Shown piece after piece: positions 34,054 to 47,301 of a stretch of DNA of 64,000 nt. The DNA lies in assembly GCA_973895155.1 (NCBI GenBank), contig OZ316894.1, positions 19,220,001-19,284,000 of the forward strand. Direction: 5' to 3'. The notes below the pieces were generated by a model. The model worked only from the letters and a program-made list of their open reading frames with translations. It was not told the origin of the DNA and made no database searches. The stretch is from Marsupella aquatica. Taxonomy: Eukaryota; Marchantiophyta. Each line of letters begins with the position of its first letter. Positions within the stretch are counted from its first letter, which is position 1. A program made the position numbers and the translations under genes.

Positions 34054-36869
34054 TCCAAAATCCTATCGAGGTCTCCTATTGGTCTTTACTCATGCTTTTT
34101 CCACAGTGGACTCTTACCCTCCCTAGTCACGGTGGTCGCGTGGGTCATCGTGAGACTGCCTCTCGTATCCATCGTTTTCTGTGGGGAGATTGGGAACAGC
34201 TTCAGGAAGAGTACTTTCTTCGAGCCCGTTCCTTTACTACCCGTGTTTTGTCTGACCCAGTTCGCCACTCTCATCCTCCAGAGCATAGACGCCTTCGTCG
34301 CTCTTGTCGTTTAGCCCAGGCTGGTGAATATCGTCGTGCGGTCCAGGCCCTTTCTCCCACCACACCAACCTCCCCTGGCGAGGTCACCTTGACGGCCCTT
34401 CAGGATCTCCATCCGCAGCCCTATGATCAGCTCCCTTTGTTCGTGAAGGATTTTGAGCCTAAGGAGGATCTTCAGTTTAGTAGGGACCACTTCACCTATG
34501 CTTTCCTCCATGCTCCGCGTTGTGCGGCTGGTGGCCCCTCTAGCTATGTCTTTGAGCATTTTCGTGATTTATTCCCCCCTGAGGATCCTTAGTCTGGTTT
34601 TGCAGTTTTCTTCTCCTTTTGCCAGTGTATTGTTGTCGGCCGTTTGCCTCCTCCCGTCTCTCGGCTTTTGAGTGCTTCTCGTTTATTGGCCATGGCTAAG
34701 TCTTCACCGGGTGTTCGGCCCATAGCTATTGGAGAGGTTTTTCTTCGTCTGGTGTCTCGCAAACTTTCATCGCAGTATCGCTCTGCACTATCGGATCATC
34801 TCTCTCCACATCAGTTTGCAGTGGATGTTCCTGGCGGTTGTGAGACAGTTATTGCGGGTATTCGTACTACCTTGGACCTCCACCCTGATTGGGTTGTCCT
34901 CTAGGTTGATGTCTCCAATGCTTTCAATACGGTTTCTCGGGCAACAATTTTTCGTGCTTTGAGGGCAACGGATCCAGACATCCAGTCCCTTATCCCCTTT
35001 GTCCGTTATTTTTATGGGTTTGAGGCCCCCCTCTTCTATAGTCATCACACCTCTATAGGAGTGTATACCACTCTTTCTTCTGCAGAAGGTACACGTCAGG
35101 GTGGCCCTTTGGGTGGGCCTCTTTTTGCCATTGCCCATTTTACTACTTTACGGGAAGCCTCCGCGGCCCACCCCCATTGTATCTTCCCCTCCCTTTCAGA
35201 TGACACCCACATCATTGGTCCACCTGTTGTTGTTACTTCTGCCCTCGCCACCCTTTCCACCCATTTGTTGGGCCTCGGTTTACGGGTTCAGCTGGTGAAG
35301 AGTCGTGCATGAAGTCCAGTTGGGTTACCCTCTGATCTTGTGCTTCCCCCTGGGTTCTTACGTCCAGCCAACGGTCTTCGGGTCCTTGGCTCCCCAGTCG
35401 GTACCGCCTCCTTTTGCTCATCTTTCATTGCTGACGCTCTCCAGGCTGCCTTAGCCCCTACTCCTATGCTCCCTAAGTTAGCAGACTCTCAGGCAGCATT
35501 TGGGTTGTTGTTGAGATGCATCCACCCTCGTGCGTCCTATTTGGCTCGGACACATCCCCCTACCGAGAATCTTTATCTACACCTCCGAGCGTTTGATGTC
35601 TCCATTCGTGAGACTTTGGCCTCTCTTTTAGGGCCAAGTACTTTGCTCTCATCTCCGTGGCTTCATCGACAGCTCAGTCTTCCTATTTCTCACCGTGGTT
35701 TTGGGCTTACTTCCACTGAGCGCCTTGCACTTTTGGCCTTCTAGGAGCTTGGTCTGTGTCCTGGAATGAAGGTAACGCAGCTCGAACAGGATCGGGTAAT
35801 GATGACCGCGCCGTGCGCAAATGAACCTGAAATGGGAGGGAACCCTCCTCGACCTCCATGAGAGACGAAAGTAAAAAAGGTCGATCCTCAGTAAGGAAAC
35901 AATCTACCAACAATGAGAAGGCCAAGGACCCGAAGACCGTTACCTTCATTCCAGGAGTTTTTATCCTTGGACCCCGTTTGTCTTCAGGCAGACCTTGCTG
36001 GGCGTATGCACGCTTTCACCCTCTCCAACATCCTCACCGAGGCACCTGACACAGACCAAGCTCGGATTCTTTCTTCCGGAGGGAAGGGCGCAGGAGGCTG
36101 GCTTCAGGCCAATCCAGTCATTCCTCACCTGCGGATGTCTTCAGCGGAGTTTGCGATAGCCATGCGTCTTTGTATGGGCTTGCCCCACCCACTTCTTGCT
36201 GGTTTACCTCCTACTTGCACTTGTGGGAAGCCTTGTGATGCCACAGGTGTCCATCTTCTTTGATGCAATTCGGGCGGCAAAACCATTTTTGTTCACAACG
36301 CTGTGAGAGATGCGACTGCTCAGGTTCTCTCTGGCTCTCTGGTCTGCGCGCGGCGGGAGGTGGTGCTCGAGTTGCCTGGTCCTCCATCACAGCGGTTACG
36401 GGTGGATCTTACCATGGTCTGTGAAGGTCACCGTACTTTGGCAGATGTAGTGGTGGCAAACCCATTGCGCCAAGACATCATTGGGACAGCGGCAACAACG
36501 GCAGGGGCAGCAGCATCACGAGCAGCAACAACGAAGGAGGCCAAATATGTTGCACGAGCTTCATCTGATAGCTTCCTGCCCCTTGCTCTTGAGATATTTG
36601 GGCGTCTCCATCATCAGTTCGACGGGCTTCTTCGCCAAGCTGCTCGGGATGTTCACGGCCGGATGGGTCCCACCGGGCCCCCGCTATCTGTTTTGACCAC
36701 GCACTTTCGCCAACGCATTTCAGTCACCTTACAGCGTGCTCAAGCTCGGGCCGTCTATCGTCGATCTTTGACAGAGGGTGCTAGTGTGACTCCGCGGCGG
36801 CTAGCCCCCCTAGAGGACATTCCTGTCCCACTTGCCGATCTAGTTTCGACACTTGATGTAGACCACTAG
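34054..36869 (+). pseudogene. Broken ORF of copy C
   Basis: Domains are those of copies A and B, with TAG near 34590 after LFPPEDP, TAG at 34902-34904 (shared with copy B), TGA near 35311, TAG near 35743 and TGA at 36261-36263 (shared with copy A). The TRQGDP motif has become TRQGGP, losing the conserved Asp. A rearranged patch at about 35744-35940 also destroys the frame. The frame ends DVDH and TAG at 36867-36869. Confidence 0.82.
35744..35940 (-). other. Inverted, template-switched patch inside copy C
   Basis: Three inverted pieces are joined. Bases 35745-35760 are the inverse of 36047-36062. Bases 35761 to about 35919 are the inverse of the segment matching 21621-21782 in copy B. Bases about 35920-35940 are the inverse of 35371-35390. 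Direct-orientation sequence resumes at 35941 with TACCTTCATTCCAGG, which is therefore present twice in opposite orientation. Confidence 0.85.
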
Positions 36870-37129
36870 CTTGTTGCCACATTTGCTAGGTATGATGAGG
36901 ACCTCGGTCCATTTGCGGTAGTTTTAGTTCCTCTTTCTTGGTTTTTAGGGGTTTCCTTTTGCTCACTTCTTTTAGTTCCTCTTTCTTGGTTTTTAGGGTT
37001 TCCTTTTGCTCACTTCTTTTGCGTTTGGTTTTGTCCACTTGGGACCTCTCTTGTTTATTCTTTTGTACTCTATTTGGCCTTTTTCTGTAAAAAGTATGTG
37101 TATAAAAAAAAAAATTTAAGCAACCAGTT

Positions 37130-37620
37130 TGAAGTGCAATGTTTCACCGTTCAAACAACCTTGAGTAAACCTTCAACAATGGTTGGCATGTGAGCATGCA
37201 AAGAAAAGAGAAGGGATGGTCACCACTATTCCAGGGAAATACCACAACATCCATCAGATTTTTCAATACAAAGAGCCCTGGAGTCAGTACAGAGATTATT
37301 TTCCTAGCTAGTACCTCTGAAGATTTAAGGAACAGCATATGGTAAATAGGGATTGCTTGTAACACATGCTTAACAAAAAGGCTCTCCCAGTAAGAGAGAA
37401 AATTTGTGTAGACCAGGAGGATAGCGTGGTCCTCATTCTATCAAGACAAATGCAATGTTGCCAGGACACCAAGAGACCACATCCAAAGGGAGCACCAAGG
37501 TATTGTTGCACCTCACCCGGTCCACTAATCTTGCAGCCAGTGTTCCTAAGCCAAACCAAGTCATCATCCATGATGGCAAAAGAGATCACCACTTGGTTAG
37601 GTTCAGTTTAGCTCCAGTTG
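37130..37620 (-). pseudogene. L1-type LINE reverse transcriptase fragment
   Basis: The minus-strand frame reads QQYLGAPFGCGLLVS, LDRMRTTLSSWSTQ and LTGRAFLLS, the typical YLG.PFG ... KL..W....LS.AGR...L block after the RT core of plant LINEs. The frame breaks near 37308 and continues in another. It is a fragment with no ends found. Confidence 0.8.
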
Positions 37621-37794
37621 CCAATTCATAAGCAGCTCAAGGCATTTCTTGCCATCTCAAAGCAAATTATGTAGCAGGAATAAACATTCCTAAGTCATCT
37701 GCAAATAATCAAATTAAAACCATATACTGAGAGATGGTGCCTGAGATGGTGCTAGTTGGAGCCCATGCGGGACTCAAACACTGTAACACCAACA

Positions 37795-37835
37795 TTCGAA
37801 CACAATGCCTGGGCGCTGTGTAGGGGAAGACAGTA
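37795..37835. repeat. Single end of the 16721 MITE family
   Basis: ATTCGAACACAATGCCTGGG followed by CGCTGTGTAGGGGAAGACAGTAG matches the right end of the element at 16721-17239. The opposite end was not found nearby. Confidence 0.65.
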
Positions 37836-39163
37836 GTATACTTGAGGAACACCGGCCTTCTCATGTACAGCCTGTTGGGATGCTCTTGGGCCAGGACATA
37901 TCCATTATACGAATGATTAACTTAAGAATAACCACTTTGAAAAAGGTAAGTAACCTCTTGTAAATCTATGCTCTTGTACAGCCAACTCATAAGTTTCTAC
38001 TCGTTACAAGATGTTTTTTCAGTCTCCTCTATGATTAAATCTGGATCTTGTAATGAGTGGAAAGGGCTGAGTTGCCTTTACAAGAACATACATACGGGCC
38101 TGGTATACCAATGCTACATGACAAGCAATAGGCCAAGTAAATGGTGATGCTGAATGCCTATTTTGTCCTAGAAATTTAGACCACCTCCAATGGTGATCCA
38201 AACATTTTTAAACTTTGACTCTTTCATTTAAGTAATTTAGTTGTGATAACTAGTAGAGACTGATAGGTCTTGGGTTCAACTATTGTGACCTACTCTTCCC
38301 TTTCTGTGGGGTTTCACAGATTTCCCCACAAAAATAAAAATAGATAATGAATAAAATTAGACTTTTTGAAGTTCATTTCAAAAGATTTACAATGTTAAAG
38401 TTCATTCCACAAAAAACTGGTATGGACTCTATCTTTAGAATGAGAAGTGGTGGCCCTCCAATTTGTTATGGTGAAAAATATTACTCCCTTAAAAACAAGA
38501 TCCAAAAGGCTAGAAACCCAATGAAGGGTAGCTTCTTGGCCAGCAGCACTTACTCCTAAACCTTACTTGAAGCTTTTAAGATCTCGAGCATTATCTCGAC
38601 TGTGTACCTTTGAAATTATTGTTTGACATTGTTTGATTCAATCACAAGCTCCCATATAGAGTATTGAGGCAAACCCATAGTCCTCATTTCAAGTTCAGCA
38701 AATAGTGTATGCAAAATAACATTTTAATTTTCAAACATCAATGTCATCTCCTTGCTTTCACCACAGGGGTGAAGGACAGCTCAAAATGAAAAATCATCAC
38801 CATAGCAGGTGAAGTTCAGCTCGAAATGCAAACTCCATCGAGATTTACTTTCCGCACAAAAGTGCACTTAAAATAGTTCATATTTTTTAAATCACCAAAA
38901 TACTGGACCAGGGTGAGGCAGGGAGGTGTCCCCACACATATTAAGAACAAAACCAATATACACATCGTGATTTTTTGCTTCCATAACTGGTATAAACAGA
39001 TTATCCATTAAAAAGATTGGCGTGCACATCTTTGACATTTCTGTAGGTGGCTACTCAGCATATTTACTTCTTATGTACAACAGATCCCGTCCATACAATA
39101 CTAGTTCATAATAATACATGTCCACTCCATTGGGCACGCTCCTGCCTAGCATCTAGGAGTGAA
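37836..39163. other. Gene-free region with one SINE-like sequence
   Basis: Apart from the SINE-like sequence at 38241-38340, nothing recognisable is present. The part nearest 39163 is presumably the 3' untranslated region of the DUF639 gene. Confidence 0.4.
38241..38340 (+). mobile_element. SINE-like copy (tRNA-derived)
   Basis: Matches the SINE at 48264-48400 over GTAGAGACTNATAGG.CTTGG, GGTTCAACTATTGTG and CCTTTCTGTGGGGTTTCACA, ending in an A-rich tail. The B-box-like GGTTCAACT lies at 38273-38281. The 5' part is diverged and no target duplication was found. Confidence 0.7.
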
Positions 39164-42100
39164 CTATCCTTTTTCATCCGGTTTAATAAACCGCACAGGC
39201 ACTGCTGGGACACTATACCACCACTCTCTAGATCTTCTAATCCACCTTTCACTTGTTTCTTTCCGAAGATACATGTTCCTAGTGAATAGCTCTACAAACA
39301 GTATGAGAAATATGAATCTGAGAGGAAGTACAGCTAGAACAAAAGAAATAATTACGATTCCTGCAATGACACCGTTGGTCATTTGAGAGTGAGGCTGTCA
39401 TGACAAAAACCAGAAAGAATGTTAGTATCACCACTGTGACACAGACTACTCCACTACACGGACTTGATTGGCAATCATGACGCTCAAACAAATTTGCAAA
39501 CAACCCACCAAGGACAAGTTGGATATAGAAGTCAGGCCATTTCAACTGGTTGGTCAGGTTTTCCCATATCAAACTCAAGGCTCGAATATGATGATATACC
39601 TGGGGAAGTACTGAGAAACAAAGAGCCCGAAACTTTAGCAGCCCAATGTTCGCTGACTGCAGAAGCGCTTCCACTTGAGCCAAGGCTTGTTGTAATGCTA
39701 AGAGCTGCTCCATAGCATTCTGTGAAGGTGGTGAAGTCACAACCACCTCAGGGAAGTCATTCCCCTCTTCACCTTTTCTTAACCAGAGCATATATCCTGT
39801 TGCTGAAAGCAATATGATAGGAACGAAGTAACAAAGCCAATTCCTGCAAAAAACAAAACGGAACTCCCCTAGTCAAACTACTCGTTCACTGTTCTTTGAC
39901 ACTTGCTGAGGTGTCGGTGGGAACAGACCACTGAAAACACAATACTCCTTGAAGCACATACAGATGTGACACGATACATCTCCCACGAGCCTCACCCAAA
40001 CCAACTGCAACCAAAGAATTTGGGGCAGAACAACATATAATGCTAAAAGAGGGTTATATGTAACAGCACCAGACCCTCCAAACTGTCATATTGTGACAAA
40101 AGAAGTACCCTAGCTCATTGCATCACTAGAATTATCAGCAACTTCACCATCGCACATTTAAAACCATTGCGATAGAACAGAAAGGCAATCAAGTCCCACC
40201 TGTATATAACGTAAGCAGAAATTACAGTGAACGTTAGAGATTTGACAGGATCCTCCCAGGCTATCAAGGCTTGGATCCAGGTAGTGAAAGATACGACCGG
40301 TAGCAGCAACTCCTGCAAGATGTGAACCAATCCATAAAGATTACTCAGGGTTGCAGCTTCTCGTATGCTGTGTCTACCGGACTTACTAAGCAGGAAAGAT
40401 CCCAGACTCCGCTTAAACAAGGAGTACATGGCAATATGCAAGTGACAAATCTTTTATATTCTTATTCATGTAGAATGCCACAACCTCAACCTTATACAGA
40501 ACACACAAAAGACGAAGTTCAAGAATAATCTGAGGCGCTGACCTTCATAACTGCTATATTAGTTCCAATGCCATCGAGTTTCACCCCGTCAATAGTTGCT
40601 TTTGCAAGCTCCACCCTTTTATTATTGTCTCTAGACTGTTTGACTGCCTTCTCCAAGGCAGTTGGTTCCCCAATTAGCACCTCGCCAACTACAATCGCGT
40701 CTTCTTTTGTAATAGAACCCTTCGAAGTTGGGGACCCCAAGTTCGACAAAGTGGAGAGAGCTGTGGAGGTGTAAATTTTGCCAGTATCCTGCTTTCCAAA
40801 CAAGCCTTCCCCTGGGTGCGATGATTGTTCGGTTTGCAGTTGATCTGCAAGCGCCTTGAGCACAATATCCCCAGCTGGCATGGCATCTGCATATGAAAAT
40901 GTGAGCAGGGATTCTGGTTTTTGTGGAAGCGCATGGAAAATCTCTCGAGTTGCGCGCAGCCGGGCAATGCCCAACACAGCTTTTGAAATAGCTTCATCTT
41001 TTCCAACACTTCCCAAACGAAATGTTCTAATGAACTGGTGAACGGCAACTATTTCGCGGATGATGGCCAACCAGTAGTCACGTCTGGAGCGACCTGTCAG
41101 CTCTGGAAACTCTAGCACAATTGGTTCAACACTGCAGACGAGGGATCGCCATCAGATTCTCTACTCCAATTGGCTTGCATAAAGTAATTTGCATCTCACC
41201 GAATCAATTCTCTCGCTTGTGTCGTGACCCCAAAATAACAGAAACTTTGCAGGACCCGAAAATGCGTAAGGAAGAAACTATCTTACGTTGCTGAGGACTT
41301 GTACATAACAGCTTTGTCAAAAAGCCGTGCGCCCCAAGGTCCAGTTAAATCAGGCTTGACAAAATGTTTGAGATCAGCTGATAATTCGAACTTCTTCGGT
41401 TTATCATACGATACTACACCAGTGGCTTCGAAGTATAATGCTTGACTTGTCAAAGTCAGACGCCCTGTAAAAATCACATCCACCGAATCACAACAACGCC
41501 AATGATATTGCAAATAATCCACCAGATATTTGTGTCAAACTGGATAACAAGTACTTGAGCAAAGTTTTGCGATTTTTCAAAATCAGCAATAACTGTGGCA
41601 TAGAAGAAAATTCCTTCGCAAGAAACTCCTAGATGTTTCATAATTGACCGGGTTCCTTAAAAGGCCATGTCACCACTACGTTAAATAGTTTGAAACTTTA
41701 ACAGATTCCTGTCATCACAATCCCAACTAACTGGACAGACCGGATAACACCAACAGTGACCAAAACCGCAATAGTTCATGTCACGCCAAATATTCATCAG
41801 AAGGAGACCACGAGCATACGAACAACGGAATTTTGAACTTGTGTACATAATGAAATACTCCAGAGCTATGTGATACAATCTTCAAACAACCACTCGACTC
41901 GAAATGCAAAGAAATATCTAAGATAGCTCGTATCACTCAGGCTGCTGAACTTTTATGCCCGCATACCTGGCCAGGTGGACACTCCTACATGCTGCAAAAC
42001 AGGTTGAGTTGTAGCAGTTCCATCAATTTCTATCACAGCTTCTCCTTTACCAAGTTTGAGGCAAGAAACAAGATTAGGGGTAACTTGACCTTTGATGTTC

Positions 42101-44684
42101 TTGACTGACCTGCGTCATGACACAACAACCACAAACTGCATAAATTATATGCGAGAGATTGCAACATAGCCAAGCTGCTTAGAGTTTACACGAATGAAAC
42201 CCAACAGTACTAAGCATTCTGCAATTGAGAAGTTACGGTATCTGACAACAAACAAACACATCCTATAAAATTTCTGAGATGAACAGGTGACGATGAAATA
42301 CCATTGCACTTCACGAGATAAATGAACTAACGAACTGACGACTTCATTAGAACACGTCACTTTTTAAGGGCGAAAGTAATTGCTATCAAGTGGCCTCAAC
42401 TCTGAACATCTACACAAGGACTGTCGTCAGGCGCGAAGCGCTACTAGCTTAGTCGTTAACCAGTAATCGTCCCCAAAAACCGCCCATGCAATAGGCTTCA
42501 AAATCACTTGAACTTCCTGGACATATGTGAATGTGCTGCACGTACTTGTCCAGCTCACTAAGATACTTTTCAAAGATTGGAAAAGGTAGTCTTCCTCCAG
42601 TTGAAAACGTTAGAGCCGCAAACTGCTGATAGACACTTATGGTATCAGCAGCAAGTGGTATGACAGGAGCCAGCCGCGCGAAGGCCTCCTGTCCAACTGT
42701 GGTTTCCACGTCTACCTGTGACACCCAATATGAGGCTGTCATATCAATAAATATATAAATCTCAGTCCTGTATCAACTGCGATATATAGATTTTCGATAT
42801 CAAGAATCTAACCAAGATCTAAATCGACTTAAACCTGAAAGCAATAGTGCATCGACAAGCAAACCGTCATTTCAGCCAAGCAGCATGTCTTCTTCTGAAA
42901 GTGAGTCATCGATTCCATATACACCAAAACAAACAGCACCCAAGGAAAGTCAAAAGTGGGTTGTTCTCGACCATCATAGGCATCAAGTCAGAATAAAAAA
43001 GCGCCGAGTCCTCTTCATCATCCTCCTCCTCTGCTGTGTCCCCTTCACCATGTTCTTTCTGTCATTGGAAACAAAAGAGGGATGGGGTTATAGCAATCCA
43101 GTAATGAATCACTGATAACCCCACCCTGCAGAACTCCACCTACAGGTAACTGGAGTGGCAAAAAGTCACATAAACAACAATACTACTCTCAGGTTTAAAG
43201 GATCCTACCCAGTTTTATCCTCACCTCAGCGCTTTATCAAATTTGGCATAGTAGGTCAGGAGCATCGAGTTCCAGAAAAGACATATGCAATCGAGGATAA
43301 TTAATTTGGATCTCTCTTCCCCCAATGCTGAGTCAGCATTCGCTTCCCACCTCAAAATTTGCCAGTGTGTAAAGCAAGTTAAGCTCTCACAACTGCAACG
43401 GCAGATTGCCATGAATTGACTCATGGCGTCAGGTAGCCGGAGAATCGGTAGAGGTTATACAGATCATACACAGGAAATGGCCCCGCCACCTATGATGTAA
43501 TCGAATTACCGCATTGCTTTGGGCTCTAATGGACATTTCTGCCTGCAGTAAGAATTAAAGTTCTCACATCCGCATTCGAAAGGCATCACTCACAAACAGA
43601 GGTTTAATTCGGTAGAAGTTACCATATGGACGACAACAACCTAAAACCTCACCTTGACAGACGGCTTGTGTGCTGCACCAGGGGTTTCCCATGCAAGCAT
43701 CATGTCGAAGACGAGACGGGGAAATTCCTTGTCGCGCAAATGATCCGACACTTGAGTGGCCACTGAAAGAGCTTTGAAACAAGCATACTCCAACAGGTTC
43801 CGTGCATATTTCGACGAATGTCTTGCATTTTCTGAGGCTTCGTCATCAAAATGCTGTTGTAAATCCTCAGGCTGAAGCGCCAGTATCCTACAGGAAAAAG
43901 CTCAGAAGCGTCAACGTAGCCTCTTGCAGCTTTTCCAAAAGTATTGTTGTGTCGGCGGGTGGAAGCCCACAATTCATCACCACTCATATGGGCATCAAAT
44001 AAAAGACAACGTCTTTCAGTCTCTTACAAAAGCCCAATTCTAACACACCTAAATTCATAATTGCAACCATCACCCAAGACAAGCCTGAATTGTATTTTTC
44101 CACCGGGCCTTAAGGGTTCTGTAGATTTGGGTATGGTGTTGATATGGGAGACAGTTGCAAATGAGTACTATGGAATACACAAGAAGACCGAATGACAAGC
44201 GCTCATAAGGCAGGCTAGAAAGACATATGTTCGAGGCTGCAACGTACTACAAAATTAGCGAGCTCCAGTAGGTACCTCCAAAGCTACTGAGAGCATACTT
44301 CTAAGCAGGCTTTGGAGGAGTGCATGAATGATTGCTGAAGTTGTTAAATGGGATCTAACATTGATGACCCAAAACCTCACAGACCAATTGCCCCAGATCG
44401 AGAACTGCTCTACCACCGATCGTGGTGTATGCATCGTAAGAAGAAAGGCATGCGCACAACGAAGGATAAACCAGAAGAAAAATCTCATAAAGAATCGCGT
44501 ACCTGCAACAACGTCCTACAACAATGTTGGCAAGGGGAGATAGTTCCTTGATATTTTTTATGTTGCAAGAAGGGGATCGCTCGAGATCCTTCTTAGGCTT
44601 GAGATTTCCGCTGAAGAGGTTCTTCAGAGCACCTTCACCCACGAGAGATTCGACAAAGCTCCTCCCTCTGTTTAGCGTCGCCAT
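39164..44684 (-). CDS. DUF639 family membrane protein (9 exons)
   Basis: The family is conserved in land plants; its function is not established to my knowledge. Exons in transcript order: 44684-44503, 43887-43653, 42715-42546, 42109-41967, 41464-41287, 41131-40543, 40312-40200, 39843-39600, 39394-39164. All introns are GT-AG; the sum is 2085 nt (694 aa). Family landmarks are SPLANIVVGRC near residue 55, the FPRLVFDMMLAWETP block, VDVETTVGQEAFARLAP, TTQPVLQHVGVSTWPGRL, ALYFEATGVVSYDKP and RRDYWLAIIREI. The C-terminal 200 residues hold about four hydrophobic segments (from LLLPVVSFTTWIQALIAW, through NWLCYFVPIILLSA, to GIVIISFVLAVLPLRFIFLI), and the protein ends EWWYSVPAVPVRF and a short tail. 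The start ATG at 44682-44684 gives the N-terminus typical of the family. Confidence 0.92.
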
Positions 44685-47085
44685 CTCGCCCCGAGAAAAT
44701 TGTTGCCTTTCCCTAAATCATGGACCTGCAATCCCTTGTAATTATTTAGCATCGATCAACATCCTCGCCTGTCGTTCGCACAGTACAAGTTATCAAAAGC
44801 ACGGACGAGTGCACATGGCGAAGCGTGTCTGCCAATATTTTTCGTTTTTCGATAGTGGTCCATCCCGAAAGGAAACTTTCAAGTCATATGACTGCTTCGA
44901 ACTCCATTCCAGTAGAACCAGGGAAAAGGCCAGTCCAGTCGCTGTCAATTGAATTCAAACGAGAAAGCATCTCCCGAAACTACATAGCGACAATTTCGCT
45001 CGCAATGTCCATAATCACACGACCTACTTTCACTTCGGAACGCTATCAGTCGAAAACATAGATAAGCCGATGGAAAACCATACCCTCGTGACCGATGCAG
45101 CAGACCAGGCAACTTCCACAAACCTCCAAAACCTCCCTTCCCTCGCTGCTACTGAAGCTATTCACTCCTCCAAAGCAGCCTCATGAAACCATTTCTCCTG
45201 TCAAGCACCAGCACGAACAGGGATCACGCCACACGTGAGCACTGGATTGGGTGCGGCCGTTACTGAACTCCTAGCGATCCCATCTTCAGACACATTGACC
45301 ACTCTTTTCTCGGCACTCCGTCCACCTGGCTACATTGCATGACTTCCGCAAGAATCTTCTCTCACCTGGATTCGGATACCTTCCATCTCGCCCCGTTAAA
45401 ATAATTTAAAATATGGCATGACAAGACCAGAAAAAGTGCGAAGGCAACTATAATTCTCGAAGATCCATCACGGAAAATGTTGTCGTAGTATGTAAATTCC
45501 ACCGAACAACAGAGCACACCAAAAAGCAATGACGTGCCTTGTCTGCAAGAAACCGTTCCTGGCGTCACGGGGCGGCCGAGTCCCCAACCATACTCACCGA
45601 TTGCGAGTAACTGATGTTCATTGACGACACTCCCTGCTCCCTCCCCGCCACCCTCCCTGCCTCCTGCTACCACTGCTTCAGCAAATTCTTCAAATCACAC
45701 ATCCATTTCTCCCCCTGCCCGCAATCCCGCACCGCATCTCTTCTTTCCATTCCTACTTGTCTTCTACTCTGCACTACGCGTCCTCCTCCAACATACATAC
45801 GGTGGGACCGAGAAACTGTTTCGGAGTCCGGATCGAGAGGAGAGCGGACCATCGCGCGGAGGCGAGTCCCACAGTCCTGACTGTACTACTACTACGGAAC
45901 CAGCCAGAAACCAATTTTAGCGCAAAAATCGGGCGTGGCAGTGGATAACTTCATCGACGCAATGACACATGGAGGTCGGGCGAGCTCCAATGTCGCCCGA
46001 ATCTGGTCCGAGTCAGCGAGACACAGAGAATGAGAGAATTAGAGAAACGAAAGCTATGGAGAGAGAAGTGTGGGTTCGTCTCAGGAGGTCATCCGAAATG
46101 CGTTGGTGCCATTCGGAACTCGTGATTGTTTCCCGGTTGGTAAATTGTCATGTTCGCATTGAGAGGAAGGGACCAGAGTAGGGGACGAAATGCGCAGAGC
46201 ACGTCTATTGACAGAGCAAATTCGACCACATTGGATGGAGACCATCGAGAGGTTTTAACGAGTATTTCATCCTTAAATTTGATCTCATTCTCTGCTCCGG
46301 AAAATAAATAAGTGGCAAAAATGAAATGAATGCAGGCAGGAGATAACTGATGGAACTAGCCCGATTATGTAAGTACAGTAGATATGAAAAAAAAAATTCT
46401 TGCAGGATAAATTCTTTATGCTATTTAGTTTCAACTTTGCCTCATCCCTTGTTTTTTTGTTCATCCTCATTTCAGTTTTGTCTTTATTAGTCAAAGTCAC
46501 TTATGTCAATACTCATTTTAATTTTGTCCTTATTGAGACTCGTTATTATTGAGAGATTGTGAGTTAGGGACTACAGTAGAGGTCTGTATTAGTCAATATC
46601 ATACTCATTTTAAGTTTTGTCCTTATTGAGACTCATTATTATTATTGGGAGTTAGAGGCTCTCTAGACCTAGGCCCTTAAGAGTAGGCTTTAGTTCCCTT
46701 TTATAGTAAGGTAAGGAGGAGATAACTAATGGATTGAGTGTGTTGCAAGGGAATTCTTTGGAGTCCTTTCCCATTTTTTGTATTACATGGGATGATCCAC
46801 TATCTGAGATTTACTACGTTGGTACCCTCTTTTCAAATATATTAAACTAGATTAGATTGCCATTCTTTTTTGCAGAATAATATACTTTGCCATTATTTCT
46901 AGTTTAATTATTCAATTCTTATCTTTTTCAATGGTCCTTAAACCACCACTGGCCATATAAAGGCGGAAGTGTCCAAGACTTCCCATTTTTTCCAGGTTCC
47001 TCTCATTTTTCTTCTCTCACTTTTCTCCTCTATGGTGTTCCTCTCACTTTTCTTCTCTCACTTTTCTCCTCTATGGTGCCGGTTT
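44685..47085. other. Upstream region of DUF639 gene; no other gene recognised
   Basis: The first 1.5 kb is more GC-balanced, with short frames on both strands (for example around 45362-45920) lacking any familiar domain. It likely contains promoter and 5' untranslated sequence. From 46.3 kb the sequence becomes AT-rich repeat DNA, with a TTTAAGTTTTGTCCTTATTGAGACTC-like string repeated near 46520 and 46610. Confidence 0.4.
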
Positions 47086-47301
47086 GCTCCCTGATTTCAG
47101 GAACAATTTTTTTAATTGTTGCTATGGGTTGGCCTGTAGCTATTAAAGAGGCAGGTGTATTGTGTGGTTTAAGCAGAAGAACTCTGGTTGGTGGCTCCCT
47201 GGTTTCAGGAATAAATTATTTTTAATGGTTGCTATGGGTTAGGCTGTAGCTATTAAAGGGGCAGGTGTGTTGTGTGGTCTAAGCAGAAGAACTCTGGTTG
47301 G
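47086..47301. repeat. Tandem duplication, period 108 bp
   Basis: Unit 1 (47086-47193) and unit 2 (47194-about 47301) share GCTCCCTG.TTTCAGGAA, GCTATGGGTT and AAGCAGAAGAACTCTGGTTGG. Just upstream, a roughly 38-bp CTCTCACTTTTCTTCTC motif is also repeated. Confidence 0.85.

Larger units (their letters stand above)
34054..37105 (+). mobile_element. Non-LTR-type retroelement, copy C (longest)
   Basis: It extends about 660 bp further upstream than copy A, giving coding sequence before the reverse transcriptase (WGDWEQLQEEYFLRA and a basic RRLRRSCR stretch). The 3' sequence ends GTATGTGTATA followed by an A-run at about 37105, a poly-A-like tail expected of target-primed reverse transcription. The 5' border abuts the right arm of the inverted repeat at 33055-34053. 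Confidence 0.82.

Noticed and set aside
33954-34592. 212-aa frame as a new gene
   Set aside because: Its first 30 or so residues lie in the inverted-repeat arm, and the rest continues into retroelement copy C, so it is element sequence.
45362-45920. Proline- and glycine-rich frames on both strands upstream of the DUF639 gene
   Set aside because: Composition is driven by C-rich DNA, there is no known domain, and the region fits a promoter or 5' untranslated region.
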